Source: Acinetobacter sp. ANC 4204 (GTDB lineage Bacteria; Pseudomonadota; Gammaproteobacteria; Pseudomonadales; Moraxellaceae). From it: a stretch of 64,000 nt of DNA. Below are positions 44,489 to 52,780 of the stretch, in pieces. Made by a program: the position numbers and the translations under genes. Under the pieces are notes generated by a model that worked only from the letters and a program-made list of their open reading frames with translations, was not told the origin of the DNA and searched no databases. Where the stretch lies: assembly GCF_002135205.1 (NCBI RefSeq), contig NZ_NEFZ01000004.1, forward strand, positions 248,001 through 312,000, in the 5' to 3' direction. How positions within the stretch are numbered: position 1 is the first letter of the stretch; each line of letters begins with the position of its first letter.

Positions 44489-44815
44489 ATGAAAACCAAT
44501 GAATTAAAAATGAAAATAGATCTTTCAAAAGTCGACCTTGTCACTGATTGTCTAAAAGTCTTATCGAATCCTGATCGTCTTAAAATTTTATGTGTCTTAA
44601 TTGATGGTGAGCTGAATGTTCAACAAATTGAAAAAACCGCTCAGGTATACCAACCAACATTGTCACAACAACTAACGATACTCAGAAAAAGTAAAATGGT
44701 ATCGACACGCCGCGAAGGCAAACAAATCTTTTATCAATTTAGTGATATGAGAATATTGCAAATCATGCAGACCCTATACGGCTTATATTGTATGGAGAAT
44801 ATGAACTTAGACTAG
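44489..44815 (+). CDS. bigR: ArsR-family sulfide/persulfide-responsive repressor, BigR type
   Basis: 108 residues with winged helix (VLSNPDRLKILCVLIDGE; YQPTLSQQLTILRKSKMVST). Cys35 and Cys101 are 66 residues apart, the same spacing as the Cys42/Cys108 pair of Xylella BigR, which forms a polysulfide bridge and releases DNA. Neither the ArsR CVC motif nor a zinc pair is present. Divergent from a pmpAB-persulfide dioxygenase-TauE-rhodanese operon, the typical BigR target. Confidence 0.88.
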   Translation: MKTNELKMKIDLSKVDLVTDCLKVLSNPDRLKILCVLIDGELNVQQIEKTAQVYQPTLSQQLTILRKSKMVSTRREGKQIFYQFSDMRILQIMQTLYGLYCMENMNLD

Positions 44816-44850
44816 AAATGTTCATTCCTTAAAATATTTCGTATTTGGAA

Positions 44851-44894
44851 TAACAGACTCTTCTGCTCACTTTTCAAGCAAAAAAAGTCTGTTA
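44851..44894 (+). terminator. Terminator of bigR
   Basis: Nine-base stem TAACAGACT / AGTCTGTTA with a long loop, followed on the plus strand by CTTTTTTTT. Confidence 0.65.
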
Positions 44895-44906
44895 CTTTTT
44901 TTCAAA

Positions 44907-46139
44907 TCAATTATCTGACGATTGCTCTAAGTTCTCCCACTCAGGAAATGGATTAACCATAAGCTTCCACTGCTCAGGTCCTCCGACAATTTCCACATCC
45001 GTCAGTAAACATTGGTCAAACTGTTGGATTAAACCCTGTTCATCCATATCCATTCCAATCATTACAATTTCCTGTCGTGCATCCCCAGTACGTTCATCCC
45101 AATTTCTGATGATTTCATCACGGCTTTGCTGATCTTCTGGCCAATGCTCGTCAGGAACCGTTGCCCACCAATAGCCGGCAACACCATGTCTAGCCATTGC
45201 ACCCGCTTGTGACCAAGAAGCAGCAAACTCAGGGTTTGAGGCCAGCCAAAAATAGCCTTTCGAACGAACCACACCTTTCCATTCGGAATTGATGAAATCA
45301 TAAAAGCGTTGAGGATGAAATGGTCGTCTTGCTCGATACACAAAACTTTTAATCCCATATTCTTCTGTTTCAGGTGTGTGTTCACCACGCAATTCTTTCA
45401 GCCAACCTGGAGCTTGAGAAGCTTCGTTAAAATCAAAAAGCCCTGTATTTAAAACTTTATCTAAATTGACTTTACCAAATTCAGAAATTTCAATTTTTGC
45501 TCGTGGATTAAGTTTATTTAGAATTGCAAATAAACGTTGTTTATCATCCTCATTAATCAAATCCACTTTATTTAGGATAATGACATCACAAAACTCAATT
45601 TGATCAATCAGCAGATCTACCACAGTACGTTCATCTTCCTCACCAAGTGATTCACCACGTTGTTGTAAGCTGTCATACGAGCTGTAATCTTTTAAAAAGT
45701 TAAAGGCATCAACGACCGTCACCATGGTATCCAATCGCGCAAACTCACTCAGTGACACTCCATTTTCATCTTCAAAAGTAAAGGTTTCTGCAACAGGTAA
45801 GGGTTCAGAAATCCCTGTTGACTCAATCACCAATTGGTCAAATCGGCATTCTTGTGCAAGGCGACGAACTTCGACCAGTAAATCTTCTCGCAAAGTACAG
45901 CAGATACAGCCATTACTCATTTCTACCAGTTTTTCATCAGTACGGGAAAGTTCTGCACCACCATCTCGTACTAAAGCAGCATCAATATTTACCTCCGACA
46001 TATCATTAACAATGACCGCGATACGACGACCTTCACGGTTATTTAAAATATGATTGAGTAACGTCGTCTTACCTGCACCGAGGAATCCCGACAGCACAGT
46101 TACAGGTAATTTGGCTGGAGTGGCTAAAGAATTATCCAT
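44907..46139 (-). CDS. zigA: COG0523 metal-chaperone GTPase, ZigA-like
   Basis: About 410 residues from ATG 46137-46139 ([12 protein letters not shown]); an upstream non-ATG start at 46151 would overlap the previous gene more. P loop [14 protein letters not shown], the metal-binding CxCC in [16 protein letters not shown], and NKVDL for the guanine. C-terminal CobW domain [18 protein letters not shown]. This zinc-starvation GTPase is thought to deliver zinc to client enzymes; ZigA was described in A. baumannii. It ends the zrlA-zur-like-zigA operon. The symbol follows family and context. Confidence 0.85.
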   Translation of the reverse strand: MDNSLATPAKLPVTVLSGFLGAGKTTLLNHILNNREGRRIAVIVNDMSEVNIDAALVRDGGAELSRTDEKLVEMSNGCICCTLREDLLVEVRRLAQECRFDQLVIESTGISEPLPVAETFTFEDENGVSLSEFARLDTMVTVVDAFNFLKDYSSYDSLQQRGESLGEEDERTVVDLLIDQIEFCDVIILNKVDLINEDDKQRLFAILNKLNPRAKIEISEFGKVNLDKVLNTGLFDFNEASQAPGWLKELRGEHTPETEEYGIKSFVYRARRPFHPQRFYDFINSEWKGVVRSKGYFWLASNPEFAASWSQAGAMARHGVAGYWWATVPDEHWPEDQQSRDEIIRNWDERTGDARQEIVMIGMDMDEQGLIQQFDQCLLTDVEIVGGPEQWKLMVNPFPEWENLEQSSDN

Positions 46140-46563
46140 TGGCTTTCTCACTTATCTTAATAAAAGGCTTGTTACGTTTGGAAAAACATAAAGCACATTG
46201 ACCTAATAGCTCTAAACAATGATGTTTAGGGCTAAAATCCTGATGAACAAGTGACTGTTCAAATACCTGAGTAAACTTAGGTGAATCAATAACTTGAACT
46301 GTATGAAAATCAGTACAAATTGTGATGAATAAGTAATTTTGTTTATTTTTCAATTCATACGCTAAATATTTATTCAATGTATCAAGTCTAAGTATTAAGC
46401 CATAGCCTGACAATTTTTTTAAAATACGGTAAATTTGTACTGGAGATTGCAAGCCGTAAGGTTTTACCTTTTCTAATAAAGCATAAGCACTTATTGCTTT
46501 CTGCTCATTTTGCAAAATTGTTAATACCCTTTGCTGTATCGCACTCAGTTTTAATTCACTCAT
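46132..46563 (-). CDS. Fur-family protein of Zur type with degenerate metal sites
   Basis: 143 residues. The winged helix [20 protein letters not shown] and [20 protein letters not shown] follows E. coli Zur (SAYDLL, PPTVYRAL). The C-terminal CALC (Cys123, Cys126) is kept, but the paired CxxC of the structural site is C83-T-D-F86, and the sensing Cys of Zur aligns with Tyr in KYLAYEL. It may be a divergent regulator rather than the main Zur. It overlaps zrlA by eight bases and zigA by a few, so all three are translated as one operon. Confidence 0.75.
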   Translation of the reverse strand: MSELKLSAIQQRVLTILQNEQKAISAYALLEKVKPYGLQSPVQIYRILKKLSGYGLILRLDTLNKYLAYELKNKQNYLFITICTDFHTVQVIDSPKFTQVFEQSLVHQDFSPKHHCLELLGQCALCFSKRNKPFIKISEKANG

Positions 46564-47302
46564 CTATATTTCCTTTATCATTTCGATTAGACAAAAGCTG
46601 AGTGATACAGGGAGATGATGTACTTTTATGATCGGGTCCCCATGTGCGATATCCAGCACTATCAATATGAATTTGACCAGAAGTATATACCCCAAGTCCC
46701 ATATTCAAACGATCACCATTTTTGACCCAAAATTGACACAAATTTGTTTTTGTTTGCTGAATCATTGTAAGTTCTTCTGGTATTGGTTGTTCTGGACCAA
46801 TCCTAAAATCAAGCGCAGCATTAACAACATGTTTGGAAGAATCTGCTCCTTTCGCACAGCGATTTAGGGCAGAGTTACGGTAAACAGAAGTAACTGTAAA
46901 ATCATCAATCACATTATCATTAATTAATTCCTTCAAAATATTTAAAGTCGGTACGATATTGTTCCAAATTTCTTGCGGTGGAATTTCATATTCTGATGCA
47001 TGGCAGTTTTGCCAATCTCTTGCTGTTTGAAACAACTCAAATTCAGGCACTACAGTCTGTAAGCCTTTATTTTTTAAAAAATGTTGATAACGAAGAACTT
47101 GATTTTTATTAAAAGGTTGAGATAACCAGTTCTGATATGAAGCAGGTGTAATTTTCTGAAATGTTGGACGAGACTGTACAGATTTATGTTTGAATGTGTC
47201 ATCTTCTTCCGAAGAGTAGGGTTGCGAAACAAAATGCCGTATTGGTTTTTGACTACATGCGATAAGACAAAAAAGTACCCCGAAAATTAAAAAATGTTTC
47301 AT
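46556..47302 (-). CDS. zrlA: M15-type peptidase lipoprotein, ZrlA-like
   Basis: About 248 residues from ATG 47300-47302; GTG one codon earlier is possible. Lipobox CLIAC, so it is a lipoprotein. Zinc-peptidase motifs SSKHVVNAALDFRIGP (SxHxxGxAxD type) and GQIHIDSAGYRTWG. A. baumannii ZrlA is a Zur-controlled peptidoglycan-acting peptidase. It heads the operon, facing the perfect palindrome at 47355-47384. It is a zinc enzyme induced when zinc is scarce. Confidence 0.8.
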   Translation of the reverse strand: MKHFLIFGVLFCLIACSQKPIRHFVSQPYSSEEDDTFKHKSVQSRPTFQKITPASYQNWLSQPFNKNQVLRYQHFLKNKGLQTVVPEFELFQTARDWQNCHASEYEIPPQEIWNNIVPTLNILKELINDNVIDDFTVTSVYRNSALNRCAKGADSSKHVVNAALDFRIGPEQPIPEELTMIQQTKTNLCQFWVKNGDRLNMGLGVYTSGQIHIDSAGYRTWGPDHKSTSSPCITQLLSNRNDKGNIDE

Positions 47303-47354
47303 CACTCATTTATACCCTAATATCACAGCTCTCAATCTCATTGAGATTGCCTCA

Positions 47355-47384
47355 ATATTTGTTATGTTATAACATAACAAATAT
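47355..47384. promoter_or_regulatory. Zur-box palindrome between zrlA and cysS
   Basis: A perfect 30-base palindrome with left arm ATATTTGTTATGTTA and its exact complement on the right. The core TGTTATGTTATAACATAACA resembles the gammaproteobacterial Zur site TGTTATAATATAACA. It lies between divergent zinc-starvation operons and can control both. Confidence 0.85.
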
Positions 47385-47477
47385 ATTTAAAAGCTGTTCT
47401 TCTTAATTTAAGTAGGAGGAATGAGATTTTATTTAATCATGTTATGCAATTTATAGAGGGTTAATAAGGAAAAAATA

Positions 47478-48911
47478 ATGTCTGATTTGTATGTTTATAA
47501 CGCTGAAACTCGCTCAAAAGAGCACTTTGAGCCCATCGTAGCAAACGAGATCAAGCTCTATGTCTGTGGAATCACCGTTTATGACTACTGTCATATTGGA
47601 CATGCCAGAACCATGATTGCATTTGATTTGATTGTGCGCTTTTTAAGATCACAGGGCTGGAAAGTAAAATACATTCGTAATATTACGGATATCGATGACA
47701 AGATTATTCAAAAAGCACAAGACAACCACGAATCCATCGGTGAATTGACGGATCGCTTTATTCAATCAATGCATAAAGATTTTCAGACTTTAGGCTGCCT
47801 CTCTCCTGATGCAGAACCTAAAGCAACTGATTTTATTCAATATATTCAAACTATTATCCAAACCTTATTCCAAAAAAAATGCGCCTATCAAACATCAAAT
47901 GGCGATATTTATTTTTCCATTGAAAGCTATCCTGACTATGGACGATTATCTGGTCGAAAATTAGCAGATATGCAAGCAGGTGCTAGCCAACGCATCAACA
48001 TAGAAACTGAAAAACGTCACCCTTTTGATTTTGTGCTCTGGAAAGCTTCAAAACCCAATGAACCTTTTTGGCAATCGCCTTGGGGAAATGAGCGACCAGG
48101 TTGGCATATTGAATGTTCGGCAATGTCAATGTGTCATCTTGGCAACCATTTTGATATTCATGGCGGTGGGGGTGATTTAATTTTCCCACATCATGAAAAT
48201 GAAATTGCGCAGAGTGAAGCTGCAACTGGAGAAAAATATGTGAATTACTGGTTGCATACAGGCTTCATCAATGTCAATGGGGAAAAAATGTCGAAATCAT
48301 TAGGTAATTTTCTCACCATCCGCGATGCATTCAAGACTTATCATCCTGAAGTCATTCGCTTATCAATGATTAGTTCTCATTATCGGAGTCCTATTGATTT
48401 CTCTGATCATATTTTAAAAGACACACAAAAAGTATTGTCTCGATTCTATCAAGCAATTTACCACGCACAACCTTTTATCACATCAAAAGATGATGCTATT
48501 AAAACAGAACTAAACAGTAATCCTTTTATACAAAAATTTAACCAAGCCATGAATGATGACTTTAACACCCCTGAAGCACTCGTCATTTGTTTTGACTTAT
48601 TGAAGCAGTTAAATATAGCCTTAAAAGAAGAGAACCAAGAAAACGTTATTAAGAATTATCAGTTACTTCTTTGGATCGGCAATATTCTAAATATTTTTCA
48701 GTATGATCCTGAGAAAATATTAAAGTACTCAGCTAGCGAACAAGATTCACCCCTTTCCGACCAGGAAATCCAAGAAGCGATTCTGGCAAGAAATACAGCA
48801 CGAACCAATAAACAATATGCTTTAGCAGATCAAATTCGACAGAAATTACTTAAAAGTGGCATCCTTTTAGAGGATACCCAGACACAAACAATTTGGAGAC
48901 TCAATCAATAA
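47478..48911 (+). CDS. cysS: Cysteinyl-tRNA synthetase, zinc-starvation paralogue
   Basis: 477 residues. Signature HIGH box is YDYCHIGHARTMIAFD, the KMSKS loop is GEKMSKSLGN and the C-terminal helical domain is normal. The zinc ligands known in E. coli are kept: Cys in YVCGITVYDYC, Cys in PGWHIECSAMS, His and Glu in HHENEIAQSEA. It is preceded by AAGGAAAA and a Zur-type palindrome. Presumably a second copy beside a housekeeping cysS elsewhere. First gene of the plus-strand set. Confidence 0.9.
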   Translation: MSDLYVYNAETRSKEHFEPIVANEIKLYVCGITVYDYCHIGHARTMIAFDLIVRFLRSQGWKVKYIRNITDIDDKIIQKAQDNHESIGELTDRFIQSMHKDFQTLGCLSPDAEPKATDFIQYIQTIIQTLFQKKCAYQTSNGDIYFSIESYPDYGRLSGRKLADMQAGASQRINIETEKRHPFDFVLWKASKPNEPFWQSPWGNERPGWHIECSAMSMCHLGNHFDIHGGGGDLIFPHHENEIAQSEAATGEKYVNYWLHTGFINVNGEKMSKSLGNFLTIRDAFKTYHPEVIRLSMISSHYRSPIDFSDHILKDTQKVLSRFYQAIYHAQPFITSKDDAIKTELNSNPFIQKFNQAMNDDFNTPEALVICFDLLKQLNIALKEENQENVIKNYQLLLWIGNILNIFQYDPEKILKYSASEQDSPLSDQEIQEAILARNTARTNKQYALADQIRQKLLKSGILLEDTQTQTIWRLNQ

Positions 48912-48972
48912 TGAATGATGTTTACTTATTAAGATTCATCCTCCCCATCTTTATCAAATACGGATTACACAT

Positions 48973-49389
48973 ATGGCGATTAGCAATCAAGACCTGAGAA
49001 AAGCAGGACTAAAAGTCACTCTTCCGCGAATAAAAATTTTAGAAATATTGGAAAACTCAATTCCTCACCATCTGAGTGCCGAGGATATTTATAAAAAACT
49101 ATTGGAGCAAGATGAGGATGTTGGACTAGCAACGGTCTATCGTGTCTTAACTCAATTTGAAATGGCAGGTATTATTCAACGCCATAATTTTGATCACAAT
49201 CATGCTGTATTTGAGATAAAGCAAAATACTTCGCACGATCATCTTGTCTGTCAAGAAACAAACCAAATCATTGAGTTTAAGAATGAAGAAATTGAAAAAT
49301 TGCTTCTAGATATTGCAACAACACATGATTTTCAACTCACAGGACATTCTCTGATCTTATTTGGATATTGTAGAAATTCAACTGAGTAA
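48973..49389 (+). CDS. Fur-family regulator, Fur-like paralogue lacking part of the zinc site
   Basis: 138 residues, closely Fur-like: LRKAGLKVTLPRIKILEILE, HHLSAEDIYKKLLEQDEDVG, LATVYRVLTQFEMAGIIQRH, NFDHNHAVFE. In E. coli Fur the structural zinc is held by Cys93, Cys96, Cys133 and Cys138; here positions are Cys93, Thr96, Cys133 and Glu138, and the tail ends there. Pseudomonas Fur also lacks the second Cys, so this is not unique. Encoded between cysS and folE2 with its own spacing of 61 bases. Probably a second Fur. Confidence 0.82.
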   Translation: MAISNQDLRKAGLKVTLPRIKILEILENSIPHHLSAEDIYKKLLEQDEDVGLATVYRVLTQFEMAGIIQRHNFDHNHAVFEIKQNTSHDHLVCQETNQIIEFKNEEIEKLLLDIATTHDFQLTGHSLILFGYCRNSTE

Positions 49390-49444
49390 AATAAAAATCG
49401 ACTATTTATCAGTTCTTATCACAAGCATACTAGAAACAACACCC

Positions 49445-49476
49445 GTTAAATGTTATGTTATAACATAACATTTAAC
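49445..49476. promoter_or_regulatory. Zur-box palindrome upstream of folE2
   Basis: A perfect 32-base palindrome, left arm GTTAAATGTTATGTTA and exact complement. It contains the same TGTTATGTTA half-site as the zrlA-cysS palindrome and ends 15 bases before folE2. It separates the fur-like gene from folE2 and marks a second Zur-type promoter. Confidence 0.85.
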
Positions 49477-49490
49477 ACTTACTTTCAATT

Positions 49491-50396
49491 ATGAATGCCT
49501 TGCAGCTCCCAGATGTCTCATCTGAACCTTTTCTGAATATGCATGCCTATCCTCTCGATTGGGTCGGAATGGAGAATATCGCCTTACCTCTTCAAATTCA
49601 AAATACACTGTGCGCCAGTAAAGTGAATGCCTATGTCAGCTTAGATGATCCTCAGGCTAAAGGTATTCATATGTCTAGACTGTATACTCGACTGCTGGAA
49701 CTCCATGCCCTACCTGACCTAACTTTAAGTAAAATTTATCAAGCGCTTCAAGATTTTTTAGCGAGCCATACTGAGCTCTCTCAACAAGCCCGCCTTGATA
49801 TTCAAGCGGAGTTTAATTTAGAACAACCTGCTTTAGTCAGCGCACTATCGGGCTGGAAAAGTTATCCATTTAGCTTATCCTGTAAGTTAAGTGAGCATAC
49901 TTTTGAAGCAGAATTAGCAATAGAAATCACCTACTCCTCAACATGTCCTTGTTCTGCTGCTTTAGCACGTGACCTCATTCAAAAAAGCTTTCAAGATGCC
50001 ATTGATACAAAAAAAATAAATCCACAAAACACCGATGAAGTTATGGCGTGGTTAGGTACAACAGATGCAATTGTAGCAACTCCACACAGCCAAAGAAGTT
50101 TTGCTCAGCTACGTTTTAAATTAGACCCTTGCTTACAGTCCATTCCAATTCGGCAATTCATTTCATATGCAGAACAAGCCTTGACAACACCCGTTCAAAC
50201 AGCTGTCAAACGCGTAGATGAGCAAGCATTCGCATTAGCAAATGGTCAAAATTTAATGTTCTGTGAAGATGCTTTACGTCGCTTATACCACGCATTTGTC
50301 AACTACTCAGGTATTTCGGGATTTAACTTCAAAGTCATCCATGCTGAAAGTTTACATGCTCACGATGCAGTCGCTCAGGGATCATGGCAATGGTAG
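49491..50396 (+). CDS. folE2: GTP cyclohydrolase IB (FolE2)
   Basis: 301 residues. N-terminal VGMENIALPLQI and the metal site around SSTCPCSAALARDL (catalytic Cys), then TPHSQRSFAQLRFKLDP and a C-terminal Glu/His region (NYSGISGFNFKVIHAESLHAHDAV). FolE2 makes dihydroneopterin triphosphate for folate, and unlike FolE can work with other metals than zinc, so it is the hallmark of zinc sparing. Located downstream of the 32-base palindrome. Confidence 0.94.
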   Translation: MNALQLPDVSSEPFLNMHAYPLDWVGMENIALPLQIQNTLCASKVNAYVSLDDPQAKGIHMSRLYTRLLELHALPDLTLSKIYQALQDFLASHTELSQQARLDIQAEFNLEQPALVSALSGWKSYPFSLSCKLSEHTFEAELAIEITYSSTCPCSAALARDLIQKSFQDAIDTKKINPQNTDEVMAWLGTTDAIVATPHSQRSFAQLRFKLDPCLQSIPIRQFISYAEQALTTPVQTAVKRVDEQAFALANGQNLMFCEDALRRLYHAFVNYSGISGFNFKVIHAESLHAHDAVAQGSWQW

Positions 50397-50809
50397 ATTC
50401 AACAGTTTTTCTAGACATTGAACAAGGAAAGATGGGGCAATGTTATGAACTGAAAAGCATTATTGATGCTATTCCCTGGAACAAGGATGGACTAATCACT
50501 GCCATTGCCCAAGATGGACAAAGTAAAGATGTCTTAATGCTTGCTTGGATTAACCGTGATGCACTACTTGAAACCCTAAATACAAGACAGGTTTGCTATT
50601 GGTCTCGCTCGCGGAAGTGCTTATGGCGAAAAGGTGAAAGTTCAGGACATCGTCAAAAACTCATTGAAGCCAGACTTGATTGTGACGGTGACAGCATCCT
50701 TTTTTTGGTCGAGCAAACTGGACCAGCCTGCCACACTAATCGCCCCAATTGTTTTTATCTTGGATTAAACACACAACACGCCACAATTTTAACTCAGCCC
50801 ATCATTTAG
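50384..50809 (+). CDS. hisI: Phosphoribosyl-AMP cyclohydrolase paralogue (HisI)
   Basis: About 140 residues; start ATG 50384 overlaps folE2 by 13 bases, ATG 50390 is an alternative. VLMLAWINRDALLETLNTRQ, YWSRSRKCLWRKGESSGHRQ and LDCDGDSILFLVEQTGPACH follow the standard HisI pattern. The Mg site DCDGD and the Zn ligands in ACHTNRPNCFY are retained. It performs a histidine-synthesis step. A duplicate of HisI under zinc starvation, as seen in pseudomonads. Confidence 0.92.
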   Translation: MAMVDSTVFLDIEQGKMGQCYELKSIIDAIPWNKDGLITAIAQDGQSKDVLMLAWINRDALLETLNTRQVCYWSRSRKCLWRKGESSGHRQKLIEARLDCDGDSILFLVEQTGPACHTNRPNCFYLGLNTQHATILTQPII

Positions 50810-50838
50810 CTAATTTATATAACATTGAAGACATTACC

Positions 50839-51399
50839 ATGATTCGTAAAAATCCAACTGGTCATCTCCCTGTCATTGACCAATCCGCTTATATTGATCA
50901 GACCGCAATTGTTTGTGGAAAAGTCATTATTGAAGCGAACGTATTTGTCGGTCCTTATGCGGTGATCCGTGCAGATGAAGTGGATGAAAATGGCGACATG
51001 CAACCCATCATCATTGGTGAAAATTCAAATATTCAAGATGGTGTTGTCATTCATTCAAAAGCAGGTGCACAAGTCACGATTGGAAAAAACTCATCCATCG
51101 CCCATCGTTCGATTATTCATGGTCCATGTGTGGTTGGTAACCGCGTATTTGTCGGCTTTAACAGTGTCTTATTCAACTGTAAAGTCGGTGATCATAGTGC
51201 CATCCGTCATAATGCAGTTGTCGATGGTCGCGATTTACCTGAATCATTTTATGTCCCTGCGATGAGCTATATCAATGCCCGAACCGACTTAAGCATGTAC
51301 CCACCGATCGATATTTCTATCAGTGAATTTTCTGAAAGTGTGGTGAGCACCAATATTGAGTTAGTACAAGGTTATAAGGCATTACAAAATGAATTTTAG
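50839..51399 (+). CDS. Gamma-class carbonic anhydrase-like protein (CamH type)
   Basis: 186 residues from ATG 50839; the open frame goes 30 codons further upstream but is not family-like. Left-handed beta-helix with hexapeptide repeats (IDQTAIVCGKVIIEANVFVG, NIQDGVVIH). Metal His residues are kept in VIHSKAG and IAHRSIIHG. Gamma-class enzymes can use iron or cobalt rather than zinc, so it may replace a zinc beta-class enzyme. Overlaps pyrC by 11 bases. Confidence 0.85.
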   Translation: MIRKNPTGHLPVIDQSAYIDQTAIVCGKVIIEANVFVGPYAVIRADEVDENGDMQPIIIGENSNIQDGVVIHSKAGAQVTIGKNSSIAHRSIIHGPCVVGNRVFVGFNSVLFNCKVGDHSAIRHNAVVDGRDLPESFYVPAMSYINARTDLSMYPPIDISISEFSESVVSTNIELVQGYKALQNEF

Positions 51400-52744
51400 A
51401 CAACTCCCAAATCTCATCATACGTAATGCGAATATAGTTAATGAGGGCCAGCAACAAATCGGTGATGTCCTTATTCAGCAAGGCCGTATTCGTAAAATAC
51501 AATCTAATATAACGGGTATCCACAATGCCAAGAGCATCGAGGCTGATGGCACATGGTTACTCCCAGGCATGATTGATGATCAAGTCCACTTCCGCGACCC
51601 AGGCTCACCACAAAAAGGGAGTTTTGCCTCAGAATCTTTGGCAGCTGCGATAGGTGGAATTACCAGCTTTATGGATATGCCGAATACCAATCCTGCTACA
51701 TTGGACTTAACTGCACTACACGATAAAAAAGCAATTGCAGCTCAACATAGCATAGCCAATTACGCATTTCACTTTGGGGTAAGTGCACAAAATTTAGATA
51801 TTGTTGAAGCGCTTGATCCTAAGTTGGTTAGCGGCGTGAAAGTTTTTATGGGAGCATCAACGGGTAATATGTTGGTTGATGATCCAAAAATTTTAGAGCG
51901 CTTATTTGCAAATGTGCCCACTATTTTATTAACACATTGCGAGTCCACGCCACGGATCAAACAACTGCAAGAGTTTTATCGTGATCAATATGGCGAAGAT
52001 ATTCCAGCAAACTTACATCCTAAAATTAGGGATAAACAAGCCTGTTTTGAAAGCTCTCGATTAGCCGTATCACTCGCTGAGGAATTTGGTACACAGCTAC
52101 ATGTGTTGCATCTGACGACAGCAAAAGAGCTTTGCTTATTTAAAAATTTACCATTGGATAAAAAACATATTACTGCTGAAGTATGTATACATCACTTAAC
52201 TTTTGATGAGTCTGATTATGCAGATTTAGGACATTTAATTAAATGTAATCCAGCAATAAAAACTGCCAGTGACAAGCATACCCTCATTGAAGCCGTCGCC
52301 AATAGTGAGCGTTTAGATATTATTGGCACAGACCATGCACCGCATAATTGGCAAGAAAAACAGCAAACTTATTTTAAAGCCCCTTCAGGATTACCGCTAG
52401 TTCAGCATGCCTTACCCGCATTATTAGAATTAGTGGCAGATCAAAAACTATCAATTGAAACGCTGGTAAGAAAAACTTCTCATCAAGTTGCCGATTTATT
52501 CCGTATTAAAGATCGAGGCTATATCCGCGAAGGCTATTGGGCTGATTTAGTCCTCATCCGCGAAAATCAAAAAAAACAATCAGTAGCTGAACAGACTAAT
52601 TTTATGCGTTGTGGCTGGACACCTTTCCAAGAGAAAACGTTCCGCTATCTGGTGGATACAACCATCATTTCTGGTCAACTCGCATGGCACCAACAGCAAC
52701 CTTATCTTAACTGTCAGGGTCAAGCCTTAGAAATTGACCGCTAA
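51389..52744 (+). CDS. pyrC: Dihydroorotase, zinc-starvation paralogue (PyrC class I)
   Basis: 451 residues. LLPGMIDDQVHFRDPG near residue 60-70 is the metal motif, but the first His of HxH is Gln65 (His67 is kept). The carboxylated Lys is in SGVKVFMGAST, metal His in LLTHCES and LHLTTAKE, catalytic Asp in IGTDHAPHNWQEKQ. It closes carbamoyl aspartate to dihydroorotate. The QxH form is recalled from some Bacteroidetes-type enzymes. Overlaps the gamma-carbonic anhydrase gene by 11 bases. Confidence 0.88.
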   Translation: MNFRQLPNLIIRNANIVNEGQQQIGDVLIQQGRIRKIQSNITGIHNAKSIEADGTWLLPGMIDDQVHFRDPGSPQKGSFASESLAAAIGGITSFMDMPNTNPATLDLTALHDKKAIAAQHSIANYAFHFGVSAQNLDIVEALDPKLVSGVKVFMGASTGNMLVDDPKILERLFANVPTILLTHCESTPRIKQLQEFYRDQYGEDIPANLHPKIRDKQACFESSRLAVSLAEEFGTQLHVLHLTTAKELCLFKNLPLDKKHITAEVCIHHLTFDESDYADLGHLIKCNPAIKTASDKHTLIEAVANSERLDIIGTDHAPHNWQEKQQTYFKAPSGLPLVQHALPALLELVADQKLSIETLVRKTSHQVADLFRIKDRGYIREGYWADLVLIRENQKKQSVAEQTNFMRCGWTPFQEKTFRYLVDTTIISGQLAWHQQQPYLNCQGQALEIDR

Positions 52745-52780
52745 TCTGCAATAACCCAACCTGTATCTAGACGACTCTAC

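Noticed and set aside
49445..49476. 32-base palindrome as a terminator of the Fur paralogue
   Set aside because: The stem is AT-only, lacks a T-tract and shares its half-site with the palindrome between two divergent promoters, so an operator fits better.
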